Source: Perognathus longimembris pacificus (lineage: Eukaryota; Chordata; Mammalia; Rodentia; Heteromyidae). From it: DNA of 64,000 bases. The number at the start of each line of letters is the position of its first letter. Within the stretch, counting starts at the first letter, position 1. The position numbers and the translations under genes are program-made. The DNA lies in NCBI RefSeq assembly GCF_023159225.1, contig NC_063184.1, positions 11,645,528-11,709,527 of the forward strand. Reading direction: 5' to 3'. The notes beneath the pieces are model-generated. The model did no database searches. It saw only the letters and a list, made by a program, of their open reading frames with translations, and was not told where the DNA came from. Positions 1 to 12,600 of the stretch are shown here, piece after piece.

Positions 1-213
1 AGAGAAAGGTGAAATACACACAAGCATAGTTTTGGGTCAGTTTAGAAATTCAGTATTTTCTCTTAACAGTTTATTAAGCAAACTCTTCCAAATTTCTTCA
101 TATTCCTTTTCATCCATGGCTTCCTAATACCTACATAGTAATGTAACTAAGGCTATCTATGGAGAGATGCAACTGTATTCTTTTTAATTAAAAAGTTTGA
201 ATTTCTTTTTAAT
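1..213. other. single-copy AT-rich DNA
   Basis: No coding frame, RNA gene or recognisable repeat was seen here. The sequence is ordinary AT-rich mammalian noncoding DNA leading into a SINE. Confidence 0.5.
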
Positions 214-475
214 TTTTGTACTGGTTCTGGGACTTGAACCTGGCTGCTGCTCCCTTGAGGTTTTTTTTTTTTTTTTTTTTTCTCAAGGCTAGAGCTCTAA
301 CATATGAACCACAACCCCACTTCCACTATTTTCTTTGTTAGTTTGTTTTTGTAGTTCTTCATTGGAGATTAAAAGCTCACAGACTTTCTTACCAGGGTTG
401 GCTTTGAACCACAGTCCTCAGATCCCAGCTTCTATAGTAGCTAGAACTACAGGTGTGAGCCACCAGCATCCAGCT
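214..475 (-). mobile_element. B1-Geo composite SINE
   Basis: Read on the minus strand, it starts with a 7SL/B1-like head (the complement of 'aggtgtgagccaccagc' at the right edge) and continues into the Geo right half. A 20+ base T run at about 260-281 interrupts the Geo part, so this copy has gained an internal A-rich insertion or been rearranged. It is diverged from the fresher copies in the window. Confidence 0.75.
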
Positions 476-1305
476 TGCAAATATGTTCTAACTATGTCCT
501 TTTAAGGGGCTATGAATAGAAGATTAATGGAGGGGATAAATAGTCACTTATTGGAGCAGCAAGCATGTATCCATCGCCCTTCTCTGCCAGGCATTGTGCT
601 GTTCACCGGCCATGGGGGCAGATTCGTTTGTGGTGATGCCAGAAGGGGCAAGAAGGATCTTTGGGAGGAGGCTCTGATGATCATACCTTTGCATATTGAA
701 CTGTACCTTAAGGAACAAGTACACTTCCTTAACTCTCCTTTTATTTCTTTCCTAGGTTGCTAGGAAGTAAGCATTGACTGCTTTGGGTCTGAAAACAACC
801 ATGGAAGTTCATCTTTCTTTTTGCCTTTTTTCAGTTTTTTTTTTTTATTCCACACCCTAGAAGGTAACACGTGCAAGGAGATGTGAGTCTTTAGGAAGAC
901 CCAAGAGCTTTAAGATCCAAAGTTTCCCTGAGATGGAGCCTCCGCTTTCCAGAAGGACAGAGTTCAAACAGGAGAAGGGGAAGGGAAGGTATTGACTGGG
1001 GTTCTTTACATTTTGCTGACATTTGTTATTTACTGGGGTTGGTTGAACAACCTGGATATTTCTACATTTCGGTCCAGTTTTTGAGGTCTCCGTGAACTAA
1101 GAAGCGGGGACAGTTTGCTTTCAGGACCAGAGTGTTCAACCCTCCTCTCAGTTCTGAAGACAGTGGCCCCATTATAATAACTTCATAGGACTCCAAAGGA
1201 ATTGAGGCAGGATACAAACCAGGGCTAAGCTTCTCCCCACTTTGGAGAACTGTTAACTGTTTACCAGCCTATCACTGGCTCTAAGAGATTTAGGATCTCC
1301 ATGAA
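476..1305. other. single-copy noncoding DNA
   Basis: A reading frame of 83 codons at 512-763 has no family signature, no splice context and ordinary composition, so I do not call it a gene. Nothing else is recognisable. Confidence 0.45.
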
Positions 1306-1602
1306 TCATCCAATATGTCCAACCACACTATGACTAGTTCTAGCAATTAGCACTTGGCAGCGGATGGAGTGTAAATCCAATCTAAGCCCCTCGGAGTCAC
1401 TGAGATACCCGTGGACTGCAGTTGTTGTGGCGATGACACATGGGGAAGCGATATGACAATTGTCAGTTTGCGTCATGCGGAGTCTGCAGGAATCCATGAA
1501 AGCAAAGCCACAGAGAGTGTAGAACTTGTAACACTGAACAATGCATTTCATTGCACATAAAGGATCACACTCAGGGCACCTGTAAGGTGTTGTTAAGAAC
1601 AT
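1306..1602 (-). other. cysteine-rich open frame with splice-acceptor-like upstream
   Basis: This 98-codon minus-strand frame is unusually rich in cysteine (11 residues), most in its first half: 'RCPECDPLCAMKC' is followed by a C-x(6)-C-G-type cluster. On the minus strand a pyrimidine tract (about 1635 to 1587) ends in TTACAG at 1585-1580, so an exon could begin at 1579 in this frame, its first base completing a split codon. No strong splice donor follows; the frame ends at a stop at 1306-1308, so it could only be a terminal exon or chance. The cysteine spacing loosely recalls Kazal/follistatin-like modules, but spacing and key residues do not fit well. I do not recognise the protein. Chance open frame in noncoding DNA remains the leading explanation. 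Confidence 0.15.
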
Positions 1603-2615
1603 AAAAGAGAAAGATTAAAAAAAAACCACCCAGAAGTAGAAAAAAAAACCCAAAAAACTACAAAGAGAAATGCCATCGGGAATGGCTGTATTGATTATAA
1701 TTCCATGGGATTACAGGAATATTTCCCAGTACAATATAAAATATCTTAACAATTAAAGGTACAATAGCGAAGAAAATAATGAGAATACATTCAATAAAAG
1801 AAAGCTCCACGCTTTAGAGCTTTACATACCTTTTAGCCAGATGAAAGTAACGTTTTAAGTAACATTTCTAACCATCTCCGGCGGTCAGAAAAACAGTGTG
1901 AGATGTGTCATTAGCACAGTGCCTCCCTCCTGCCCCCCTCCCCCCCCCACCCCCCCGCCCACCCTTATTCTTCACTTGAGACCTATTTCATCTCCTTCTG
2001 GTATGTTTGGCAATACACTTAAAAGATTATTACTTAAGCTACTAATAATCTGGCTTCAAGCAATTTTCTGTCTGTCCATCCAGCCACCTATTCTTTCTCT
2101 GGTTTTCAAAAAACCCCAAATGAACAGAATGAAGCACAACAACAACAAAAGAGGAAGAAACCCTAATCCTCTTTAGAGTTCCCCCTCAATTCAAAGACAG
2201 AACTGAAATGACTAGAAGGATAATGTGCTCTGGATGTCATTTCAACACTAATTTTTAAGTCTTTCTCTGCCCCCTCCCACCCTGCCAGGGGAAGTGAGGT
2301 AGGGTAGATGAGAGGTAACGTGGAAGGGATGACTGTGAAATTCCCACGACTTCTTTTGTGTTTTAATCTGTCTGAGTGTTTTAGATCTGGGAAGATAAAT
2401 TTCTGTGGAGCTTTGAGTGTTGGTCTTTAGTAAATTCACTTGATGGAATTCCTTGTTGCTCTTAGGAATCCAGAAAAGAAAATGAATTCAGTGTACTGTA
2501 AAAAATACAAGAATTTGCGAGCAAGTAAACACTTTCTTGGCTAAAACCCTTATTTTATTAAACAAAACAAAAAACAATACCTTTATATCTGAGGATTCTG
2601 ACTTCATGCATATAT
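1603..2615. other. single-copy DNA with C-rich tract
   Basis: Mostly unrecognised noncoding DNA. A C-rich run at about 1935-1963 (broken by single A and G) explains the proline-rich frame there, which is not a gene. Confidence 0.5.
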
Positions 2616-2755
2616 ATCCATACGTTCATCTATCTACCTACCTACCTATCTATATGTGTGTATGTTATATGTGTGCGAGTCTATCCATCTATCTATCATT
2701 TATCTACTTACCTGTCTGTCTGTCTAGATATAGATTGATAGATATAGTCTACTTG
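2616..2755. repeat. imperfect ATCT/ACCT/GTCT tetranucleotide repeat
   Basis: Runs of ATCT, ACCT and GTCT units with interruptions such as a short TGTG stretch. The decay of the units suggests an old microsatellite. Confidence 0.8.
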
Positions 2756-3971
2756 AATTTATTTAAAAATCCTTTGACCTTTAAGAGAACTAAAAATTAT
2801 AAAATTTAAAATGGAGCATTCAACTCCTTCATACTATTTTAAAATCTGTAGTCCAAAAAGGCTTTTATGCAACCAAATCTTAGTGTCAAAATTAAATAAA
2901 GATGAACAATTATTTGTCAGGGTATTTTTAAAATTACCTAGGGACAAACTGAGACTCCTGTGAGGAAAAGACACACATACTTTGTATGTCTAATATGTGC
3001 CAATGACTTTCTCATGTTTTCTTTCAGCTGATGTATGTTGACCATCACATACAGAATGACTTTTATAGGATGATTTTCTTATCAGTACTTGAGTCTAACA
3101 GCCTGTAAACATGGTTAAAGCTCAATTAACTGCTCGTAGACAAATGAATGTGTTGTCTGTCTCATATAATCTTTCGATAACTCTGATAGGGAAACTGTCC
3201 TTTTACCTATCAGGTAGTATGTCTGAGAAGATCCCATGCAATGTGGGTCTTCTTCTTTTTTTTTTTCTTTTTAATAATTTTATTTTTTTCTAGTTATTTT
3301 AATTTCTTATAGAACCTTGGCAATGTTGAAAACAAATACAAATACAAGGATGTACTTATTTTAACATTTTATGCATGAGCATGTGCCACACATTTTGGGG
3401 GGAGGGGGACAGTTCTGACAACAGGACAAACCTAAGCAATGGACAAAATAGAAAGCCAGGTAACTAGTTCTGACACCCCACTCCCCAACACTTGAGATAT
3501 GTCACTCAGGGACACATGAATTAAGATTTAAAAACAAAACAAAAGCAACATTGATGTGGGCATTTCTTTGTATACACTAATCAGTGTTCTCTGCTGTAAA
3601 ACTGAAAAACATTTAACATAGTTTGTAGATATCTGAGTTGCAATTTTTGGAACTTTCTACTTAAAGATTCATAAAAAGTTCTTGGCTTTCAAAAATAAAC
3701 ATTAAGTTATTTAATAATCAGATAAAATTTAAAAGAGAATTTATTATCAACCTGAAAACAAATGTGGGTCTTCTTACATTCATTCTTTTATGTCTTTTGT
3801 GACTTGCATGTTTTTCCAGATTAAAACCAAACAACAAAAACAAACAAACCACAACTCACACAGTACTGAAGGTTACCAAGTCCAAATTCAAAGTGTTGGC
3901 AGATCTGGTTCTTAGTAAAGACTCTCTCCTTGCCTTGCAAATGTCTGCCTTCTTGCTATACCAGAGGGGAG

Positions 3972-3972
<1 letters not shown>
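2756..3972. other. single-copy noncoding DNA
   Basis: No gene or recognisable repeat. T-rich patches near 3255-3300 and an A-rich patch near 3825-3850 are unremarkable. Confidence 0.45.
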
Positions 3973-4026
<54 letters not shown>

Positions 4027-4105
4027 GGGCAGAGAGAGAGGCAGATAGACAGGCAGAGACAGAGACAGAGAGACAGAGAGGAGTAAGGGAGAGAGGAGGA
4101 GGAAT
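3973..4105. repeat. (GA)n with degenerate purine-rich extension
   Basis: About 46 bases of near-perfect GA repeat pass into a degenerate GA/GACA/GGCA-rich stretch. It is almost all purine on the plus strand, and open frames across it are low-complexity artefacts. Confidence 0.9.
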
Positions 4106-4511
4106 TTAACAACTTAACTTAAATGTTATCCTTTTACCATTATTAAAGAGTTCTATTTGAAAAACTATTTCATGCATTTCTCATATTTCTCCATGCAAGG
4201 ATAGTTAAATAAAAATTTTATATTCATCCTTACCCACAGTGACTAGTTGTTTTCATTGATTGATTATCTTGAGTTAACAGCCACATTCTTAAGAACAGTC
4301 CACAGATCATTACTTCTTTCTAAATGTATAGTGTATATCGATGACAACAGAGGGAAATAATTACTTTGATGAAAGCAATTTGGACTGTTCTATTCCTTAT
4401 GATATCCATCATAAACTTAAAAAAATCAATGTATATATATGCACATTAGTATATCCATACAGTAATAGACTGTAGAAATAATAGTGTAAGGAAATAAATG
4501 ATAAGTAAAAT

Positions 4512-4514
<3 letters not shown>

Positions 4515-4545
<31 letters not shown>
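4515..4545. repeat. (TG)n microsatellite
   Basis: An uninterrupted TG dinucleotide run of about 15 units. Confidence 0.95.
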
Positions 4546-4550
<5 letters not shown>

Positions 4551-4635
4551 CACTAGGGCTTCTGGTAGAGAAAATCCTCCTCCCTGGCCATTTCCTAACC
4601 TGACATCACTCCATCTCACTCTTGTAGGGTCACTG

Positions 4636-4838
4636 AAAACCATTGTCTATGCCAGCTGGGTGCTGAGATTTGAGGATCATGGTTTGAAGCCAGAGATTCT
4701 TTGCTCCAGTTAACCACCCAAAAGCCAGAAGTGGAGCTGTGACTCAAGAAGTAGTAAAGAACCAGCCTTAAGCTGAAAAACCCAGAGACAGCACCCAGAC
4801 CCTAAATTCAAGCTTCAAGACCTTCAAAAAAAAGGTGT
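4636..4838 (+). mobile_element. B1-Geo composite SINE, head-truncated
   Basis: The plus-strand copy lacks most of the B1 head: it begins around 'gctgggtgctgagatttgag' and runs through 'ccagaagtggagctgtgactc' into the Geo half, ending at an A run. An internal deletion removed the segment usually reading 'cctgggcaggaaag'. Confidence 0.7.
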
Positions 4839-5379
4839 GTGCTTTGATAACTCTTTTGTTGGATGATACTAAGGTGAGAACCACAAATCCTGTTTAACTC
4901 TTATTTTTAATAGAACTTGAAAATTGACTCTAGCAACACATAACACATGTTAACTATGCCAAATATTAGTAAATAGTGCATAAATATTTAAAAAATTAAT
5001 ACCAATTTTTGTATGTACTATTATTAAGTTTATTAATTTATTAAGGCTTAAAATGTGACATAAAATACCATGAAATATCCCATAAAGTTTTTAATCTATG
5101 CACATTTGTGTGATTAACAAACTACATAGAGTGTTTATTAAATAAGTTCTGGGATTTCTATTCTCTTAATCTGTACTACAAATTCTGAATCTGTTAATCT
5201 TGATGGAACATACCGTTGATCTTTACATATAATTGATGTCCATATGCAACCTACATATCTAATCCATATGTTAATTTACCTGTCTATGTTTTTTCTACAT
5301 TTATTTACCTGTCTATATCTGCTCTTGTGTCTTTCTATCTCTGTTTATCTGTGGAAATATTATAGGTGATTTTGTTTTC
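4839..5379. other. single-copy AT-rich DNA
   Basis: Very AT-rich with many short ATTAA-type tracts; no feature recognised. Confidence 0.45.
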
Positions 5380-5457
5380 TTTGCTGGGCATTGAAACTAT
5401 GGCATCATATATGCTAACAGTTTTTCTACTACAGAGCTAAATTGCTAACCCCTGAAG
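5380..5457 (-). mobile_element. old ID-like tRNA-derived SINE
   Basis: The complement of an ID-type monomer: 'tgctgggcattgaaactatg' at the left and 'gagctaaattgctaacccc' at the right match the ID pattern in which the RNA polymerase III B box lies near the 3' side. It is diverged and lacks a Geo half. Confidence 0.5.
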
Positions 5458-5969
5458 GTGACTTTGATGATCAGCCAAATGTGGTAACACGTGGCCTATA
5501 ATGTCATTGTTTGACATTGGTAACTAAAAGAAAATCTATTGTCTTAGATGCTCTGCTGTCAGGAGCATCTAGAGTCAGGTAAAATTAAAATCAGAAAATT
5601 CCATGTCCTACATGCCTGGAATAGTCACAGAACTCAGTAGCAGAAGGTAGAAGCTGTCAAATGGTGTGGTTTATGAAACACACAACTTCATTTCACCCAT
5701 AGCTTATCTAACTATTTAGTCAGGGAAACCCATTTTCCCACAACAGCTGTTTCCAGAGGTAGTTTCTTCTTTCAAAAAGAAACAGAACAATGTGTTTCCC
5801 AGTCATCAAAACCTATTTGTAATGGTACATCCAGCTGTGTGGCATTTTGTCCGGATTAGGGATGATGCTACCCTTGCCTAGAACCCACACTCTGTGTTTG
5901 GTACATTGTTAGGACCAGCTTTCTCCCTGTAAGCCTGTTTGCAACAGTGTTACTCTGAATCTTACTGTT
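5458..5969. other. single-copy noncoding DNA
   Basis: Nothing recognisable. Confidence 0.4.
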
Positions 5970-6027
5970 TGTATGTATGTATGTATGTATGTATGTATGT
6001 ATGTATGTATGTATGTATGTATGTATT
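5970..6027. repeat. (GTAT)n microsatellite on a SINE tail
   Basis: About 14 units of GTAT abut the 3' end of the following minus-strand SINE, exactly where its poly(A) tail would be. The array probably grew from that tail. Confidence 0.95.
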
Positions 6028-6257
6028 ATGCCAGACTGGGGTTTCAACTCAGGGCTTAGGCACTGTCCATGAGCTTTTGTGCTCAGGTCTAGTACTCTGC
6101 CACTTGTGCCAAATCTCCACTTCTGGATTTTTAGTGTTTAGTTGGAGAAAAGAGTCTGACAGTCTTTCCTGCCTGGGCTGACTTTGAACTGAGACCTTCA
6201 AGATTTCAGCCTCCTGAGTAGCTAAGATTACAGATGTGAGCCACCAGTGTCCAGCCA
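6028..6257 (-). mobile_element. B1-Geo composite SINE
   Basis: Near full-length. The Geo half comes first on the plus strand ('actggggtttcaactcaggg'), followed by the B1 half ending 'gtgagccaccagtgtccagc'. Its tail is the adjoining GTAT array. Confidence 0.85.
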
Positions 6258-6654
6258 AGCTCTTATTTTAAAGGCTGCTTAATTAAGGCCACTATCACAA
6301 TAGTTTCTATTCTTTGTGGCTTGCCCTAAGTCTGGCAAGATAAAAACTAGGCATAATATAAGCCAAAGATTTCCCCTTTACTATTTTCATTCTTTCAGGA
6401 AAGTTTGTTATATTGCCTGCAGAATACAACAAAAGGATAAAAAGGTAGTACTTAATTTCGGCATCAGATAATTTAAAAACCTGCACTGGTGGTTTAAAAA
6501 TTTGGTACAAGGTTCAAAGAAAATATGAGAATGGTTGGTAAAGTCATTGGTAGGTAAAGTCATCAGGAAAAGAATAGAATTTGAAACTATGGCTGAATGG
6601 AATGACTAACTAGAAAAAAAGGCCTTATGATTTGAATACAAACTGTGTAAAGAC
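6258..6654. other. single-copy noncoding DNA
   Basis: No feature recognised. Confidence 0.4.
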
Positions 6655-6985
6655 AGGGGCCCATGCATTTAACTCTCAGTTCCAGCTGGTGGCACTATTC
6701 TAAGCATGGTGGAAACTTTGTAAGGTGGGATATAGCTAGGGGAAGTGGATTGCTAGGGGTGAGACCTCAAAGTTCATACCTGGGCTCTGTTTGCTTTCTC
6801 TCTCCCTCTACTTCTTGTCCATCATGGAGGTCCTTTACCACATGTTCCTGATGCCATGTTGCTCTTTCCAGGAGCATGGGGGCCAACTAACCATGGACTG
6901 ACCTCTCTGAAACAGGACTAGCTAAACCTGTCCTCCTTGCAGCTGTTCTCTGAGATATTTAAGTTACAGCAACACAATAGTCACT
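6655..6985 (+). mobile_element. old medium-length interspersed repeat, copy A
   Basis: Landmarks in order: 'ggtggcactatt', 'aggggaagtgga', a pyrimidine-rich middle, 'ccatgttgctctttcc', 'ccatggactgacctctctga' and 'cagcaacacaa'. The same order occurs in a second copy near 30.6-31.2 kb, which marks it as a dispersed repeat. I recall similar sequences in other rodents but cannot assign the class (LTR or DNA transposon) from sequence alone. Confidence 0.5.
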
Positions 6986-7104
6986 CACAGAATGGACAAG
7001 TTCTGACAAAGATGAAAAGCACATATTCTCAGTGTAAGAATAACATGACACAAACATTTAGAAAGCTTCAAACAAGGTTAAGTATATAGTTAGTTCTTAC
7101 AGCA

Positions 7105-7640
7105 CCTATAATTTCACTACCAGTTATTCATCGAAGCAAAAGGAAAATGAGACCGCATAATTGCACAGGATTGCATGTAACAGCTTTATTTGTAATAGCC
7201 TAACACTAGAAGCAACTAAAGTGTCATGAACAGGAGAGTGGATAAACACATCATGCTGTGTCTACACAATAAGATATCACTTAGCAAAAAAAAAATAGAC
7301 ATGCGTGAATACAACATGGATGAATCTCACAAACATTCTCAACAAAAGAGCCTGGACGTAAAAGAATACATATGTGTTCATATTTTATATGAAACTAGAG
7401 AACAGAATAATGTACAGTGATCAAAACTTGATGGATGGCCACAGATATGCTGTTGTGAGAGAATAGATGACAAAGAGAATCAGGTGACTTTGGATGTGTG
7501 GAAATGACAATTGTCATATCTTGACTGTAGAAGAGGCTGCCTAGAAGGGCACATTTGTCAAAACTCAGCCAATTGCATCCTTAGAACAGGCACCATTGTT
7601 TTATGTAAATTAGAACTCAATAAAGGTGATTCAAACATTC
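7105..7640 (+). mobile_element. ancient L1 3' fragment
   Basis: Typical mammalian L1 3'-end phrases occur in order: 'caacatggatgaatctcac', 'ggatggccacaga', 'tatcttgactgtag', 'catttgtcaaaactcagcc', 'gtaaattagaactcaataaa'. Divergence is high and there is no useful reading frame, so this is an old insertion. Confidence 0.7.
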
Positions 7641-7889
7641 AATGAAATTTAACAGTGTAGGTGAAAAAGGAACAATTGCAACAGCAAAACCAGAGCTATA
7701 GAGATTTGGGGCTGTTTTCTAAAGTTGTCTAATGAAAACATATAGTTTATCCAACTGAACTTTGAATGTAAAAGCAAATTTTTCTAGAAAAGGAGTCAAA
7801 TATCATTCATCCTATCCGTTCTTTGCTTTAGGTGTTGTTCATGGTACACTATGCATTCTCTCCTTCATTAATATGATTAGCTCCATTTG

Positions 7890-8030
7890 AAGGCAGCCAT
7901 GGTGGCAACAGCCATGTAATTCCAGCTGCTCAGGAGGTAGCTACTGGAGAGCCACCTAGGAAATGTAGAAGAGCTCAACTCAAAACTGAACATTGTAAAG
8001 TACATTTCAATGAGATGCTATTTTGAAAAG
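7890..8030 (+). mobile_element. decayed B1-like SINE head
   Basis: 'aggcagccatggtggcaaca' followed by 'taattccagctgctcagga' and 'gagctcaactcaaaac' resembles a 7SL/B1 head, but it is strongly degraded and has no clear Geo half. Confidence 0.4.
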
Positions 8031-8237
8031 GACCTTTTAGACATAATACATTCTTAGAATATAAAGGGCCTGATATTATATTCCTATACAATAACTAGTA
8101 TATTCTTTGATTTTTCTACCAATAGAAAAAGTAAATGAAGCAAATAGAATAAACCATTTACTTTGGTAATGTCATTTGTATCTGATTATAAAAGTAATAT
8201 TGTACAGTATTTCAGTCCTTTTATACTCTTTACAGAT

Positions 8238-8251
8238 AAGATTTTTGTACA
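8238..8251. repeat. target-site duplication, left copy
   Basis: AAGATTTTTGTACA, repeated perfectly at 9657-9670 on the other side of the L1 insertion. Confidence 0.95.
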
Positions 8252-9656
8252 GGCTCTTTGGCGCAGGACGGAACTTCCTTAACAATGTCCTAGAAAGGTT
8301 ACAAATCAAAAAAGGTTGGACAAATGGGACTGCATCAAACTGCAGAGCTTCTGCACGGCAAAGGACATAGCTCGCAAGATAAACAGAAAGCCCACAGACT
8401 GGGAGAAGATCTTTACCGGCCATTCAACGGACAAAGGCCTCATATCTAAAATATATGCAGAACTAAAAAAATTACCTTCTTCCAAAACAAAACCGCAAAG
8501 AACCATTAGCCCCCTCATCAAGTGGGCTAAAGACTTACAAGGAGACTTCTCTGAGGAGGAAATGAGAATGGCCAAGAGACATATGAAAAAATGCTCTACA
8601 TCACTGGCCATAAAAGAAATGCAAATCAAAACAACATTGAGATTCCATCTCACCCCAGTAAGAATGTCCTATATCAAGAAAACTAACAATAACAATTGTT
8701 GGAGGGGATGTGGCCAAAAGGGAACCCTACTTCATTGTTGATGGGAATGTAAACTGGTTCAGCCACTCTGGCAAGCAGTATGGAGATTCCTCAGAAGGCT
8801 AAATATAGAACTCCCCTATGACCCAGCAGCCCCACTTTTGGGTATCTATCCAAAAGACCACAAACAAAATCACAGTAATGCCACCAGCACAACAATGTTC
8901 ATTGCAGCACAATTTGTCATAGCGAGAATCTGGAACCAACCCAGATGCCCCTCAGTAGACGAATGGATCAGGAAAATGTGGTACATATACACAATGGAAT
9001 TTTATGCCTCTACCAGAAAGAATGACATTGTCCCATTTGTAAGGAAATGGAAGGACTTGGAAAAAATTATATTAAGTGAAGTGAGCCAGACCCAAAGAAA
9101 CATGGACTCTATGGTCTCCCTTATTGGGAATAATTAGTACAGGTTTAGGCAATTCATAGCAGAGCATCACAAGAGCCCAATAGCTATACCCTTATGAACA
9201 CATAAGATGATGCTAAGTGAAATGAACTCCATGTTATGGAAACGATTGTTATATCACAGTTGTAACTACTTTCAACGTCCCATCTGTATCTGTATCTTCT
9301 ATTATTGATGATGTTCTTGTATCACCTTCCAGTGGTTGTACCTACACTATCTCTGAAATATTATCTGAGTATATTGGAAACCATGTATACTGGTATTAGA
9401 AGTAGGAAATTGAAAGGGAATACCAAAATTGAGAGACACAGGGTAAAAAAAGACAAACAACTACAAAAGCAATACTTGCAAACTGTTTGGTGAAAGTGAA
9501 CTGAACACCTCAGGGGGGGGGGGGAAGGGAAAGGGGGAGGAGGGAAGAGGGTATGAGGGACAAGGTAACAAACAGTACAAGAAATGTATCCAATGCCTAA
9601 CGTATGAAACTGTAACCTCTCTGTACATCAGTTTGATAATAAAAATTTGGAAAAAA
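8252..9656 (+). mobile_element. 5'-truncated L1: ORF2 C-terminus and 3'UTR
   Basis: A truncated non-LTR retrotransposon. Reading-frame remnants encode the extreme C-terminus of L1 ORF2p, including the region with 'KGLISKIYAELKKL', 'HMKKCSTSLAIKEMQIKTT', 'LTPVRM', 'GCGQKGTLLHC', 'LLGIYPKD' and 'MWYIYTMEFYA'. The endonuclease and reverse transcriptase domains are absent. A one-base deletion near 8311 shifts frame and a TGA at 8739-8741 replaces the tryptophan codon usually following 'LLHC'; ORF2 then stays open to its stop at 9135-9137. The 3'UTR has a 12-G run at 9513-9524 in a G-rich stretch, an AATAAA at 9638-9643 and a short A tail. A perfect 14-bp TSD flanks it. It cannot move itself. Confidence 0.95.
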
Positions 9657-9670
9657 AAGATTTTTGTACA
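9657..9670. repeat. target-site duplication, right copy
   Basis: Perfect match to the left copy, directly after the L1 A tail. Confidence 0.95.
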
Positions 9671-12600
9671 ACCATTATGCTTTAAAAGTTTAAGTAAAGA
9701 GGCTAAATACCCAATAAATGGGACATCACATTTGCAGAAAGAATTGAAAAGTAATTTAAAATACCATAAAGATATCTTACCTTTTGGAAAATAGATAAAA
9801 TTGTTTCAACTTGCTACTCTTCTATTAGATTTATAAAAGACTTATAATCTCAGTCCAGAATTGTTATCTTCTTGCAAATTTCTATATGTCCTTGATTAAC
9901 TACTGAAAATAAATCCTTAGCCTTCTATTATGGAATATTTGTTATCATGACCATACTGTATGGACCAAAATTTATAATGATGGATATGATCATATAAACA
10001 AAACAGAATAAAAGGGTGTATTAGAGTTGTGGGTGTGTTAGAATTGTGAGTTTCAAGAAATGGAAATTCTTGAATTTCCTTGTGGTGTGAGATTAGCTGT
10101 AAAGCTCTTTTGTGGGTGAGGTCCTTTTTATTTTTAGACAGTTTAATCTGAGCTGATGTTAAACAAGAGATGCATTTGCTTTGCTATTGATGGTGTAATG
10201 GTAAGAACACTAGAGGTCGCTGTAGCCAGTATTTGAATCACTCACCGTAGACTACTCATGCTGCTATTTCACTGATTGAGTTAAATTGCCTTTGGGGTTC
10301 TGTTACTTCACTAAGTGGCTATTGTAAAGAAATCCATTCTCCCCTTTCAATAAGACTAGTTTATATGTTTTTATGTCTCTTCAGGTGCTTTTTTTGGTAT
10401 AGTTATATTTGAAGTTTTCTACTTTTGATAACCAGTGGGGTTTAAAAGAAAGCACTTATATAAGACACATGAAAAAGACACATTCCCCATTTTCACCAAA
10501 TTTGGAAACCCTCTAAGCTTTTTGACTTTTCACTTTGAATGCTCGTTGTTTTACCATTGAATTCCAATTCCAGTTTCTAAAGTGAGCTCATAATTTTTAA
10601 AAACGGTGAGAGATGAGCAGGTTGCTCAGACACCTAATGAGTTCATGAAGGCCTCCCTCAGCGCTCACAAATACTTAAGAGCTGATGTATCAAAAGCTAA
10701 GGGTGGGGTACCATTCCCAGCACCTCTGTGGTGTCATCCTAATTAGGAAGAGCTTGTGACCCAGTGTAGCTTTGTCTCCAATGGCTTTGGGAGAGTCCAT
10801 TCTTGCGGAAGGCAAGAGCTAGGTTGGCTGCTTTCATCTGTGAAGGGAGGGAAGAGCTAGTGAAGGGTCTGGGGATAATTGTTATTTATTGTTGCATTTG
10901 TTGTGGATTCCACACCTTTGAGAAACCTTTCCCAGCATAGCAAACCCATGGTTAACTCCCAGGCGTGAGGAAGCTGAGGGGAGAGAATGGCAATTAACCC
11001 TCCCTGCCTAAACAAAACATAAAACGGGAGCAAAGCTTGCTTTCTGCACATGCAATGCCTAATGACAGTCAGGAGATGAAACCAACACCCCTTAAAAATG
11101 AGGCTCTATTTTGTGTTCTTACCCAGTAACCATGGAAAGAGATATTTATCCAAGAAGGGGCAACTATTCATAATGAAGTGAAGAAAAAAGGAAGAATAGA
11201 CAATACAGAATAGGTATAATTAGAAAGTAGATCATTTCTAATTTGGGGATTCCAACGAAAGTGGCTGTAAGGTGGGATTTTTTTTGGCTTTTTGTTTTTT
11301 CATTCAGGATGCTCAATGGGGAACATATTCCCACCACATTCTGTCAACTTTTTCATACTTTGTTATCAATGAGAGATAGTATTAATAGTGGTAAATACTC
11401 TGTCTCAAAAAGCCAAAAATTTTCAGGTCATTGTAAGTGGGCAATACACTTCCCTGCTCTAAGCCTCAATTTCACATCTGGAAAATCCTAGGTCCCTGAA
11501 CAGCTTGCACACTGAAAAAGCTCTGTCACGTTGTGTTTGGAGACCCTTTGGGGGCTCTGAGCTCTGTAACTCTATTATGCATCGTCCTAGGGCATCCTTA
11601 ATAACTTATCCTTTAACACACTCTTCTTAACATGTTTGTCATAACAGGAAGCTGAGGAAAGTTCATTAGAGGAAGATTAAGGGAAATGAAAGCTGAGAGA
11701 GAGGAGTCAAACTCTTAACCTAGAAAAGAACAACAGCATTAGAGGAAGGAGAATGTGACGGGAGAAGAGAACTCCCTAGGAAGAAGAGTTCAAGTGAAGG
11801 TAAAGATTAGAAAAAGAGAAGGAATCTGAAAGGAAAGAAAGATAAAATTAGAAGGAACCAATAGTTAGGAAGGCATAACTAACATGTAAATGAGGTGTAA
11901 AAAACCATCTACCTTATTAGTAAAAGTGAAATTGGCCAAGTTTCTTTTGTTATTCTTACCTGAATGTAGTTTGATACCCATGTTTCTGAATTAGTGTGCA
12001 CAATGCTTTGGGGTCTGACTAGTGCTGATAAATAAGGAGCTTTGTAAATTTGGAAGCAGATATATATATCTTCCCATCTTTGTTCCAAGGCATTTGCCTT
12101 TTTCAGAAGCTATGCTTTGAATGTAGAGACTGCAATAAAGAGGAAGCTCCCAAGAGAACCCAAGCATTGTTTGTGAGACATGGTTGAAACCTGGGCTGAA
12201 ATCCAGAGTTTCTCATGTTGGGAATCTCTACGCAAGAGCCTGCGGTGAACCTCTGGGAGTTGCTCCCGTTGAAGACTCTCAGCTGGAATGTATGCTCAGG
12301 AACGTTTTTCATTGTGTCAGTTTCCATTTCAAATTATTTGTCAGGGTCTGCATATTTGGGTATTATCCTTTCCTGTGGTGTTAGAGTATTTATTCTGCTT
12401 TTCTATATCCAAATCTGTTAATGAAATGGTATGTGGAGTGAAGTCTCACCCCTCCCTTCTCTCTTAAGTCATGCTTTTTTTTTTTTTTTTAAGTGTTAGA
12501 AGTTTCTGAAAACTTTATCTTGGGACAATTGATGGTTGAAATTGATTTTCTGTACAAAGAAAGTCCTCTTGGATCTGACCTATATCTTTTTTTTTTTTTT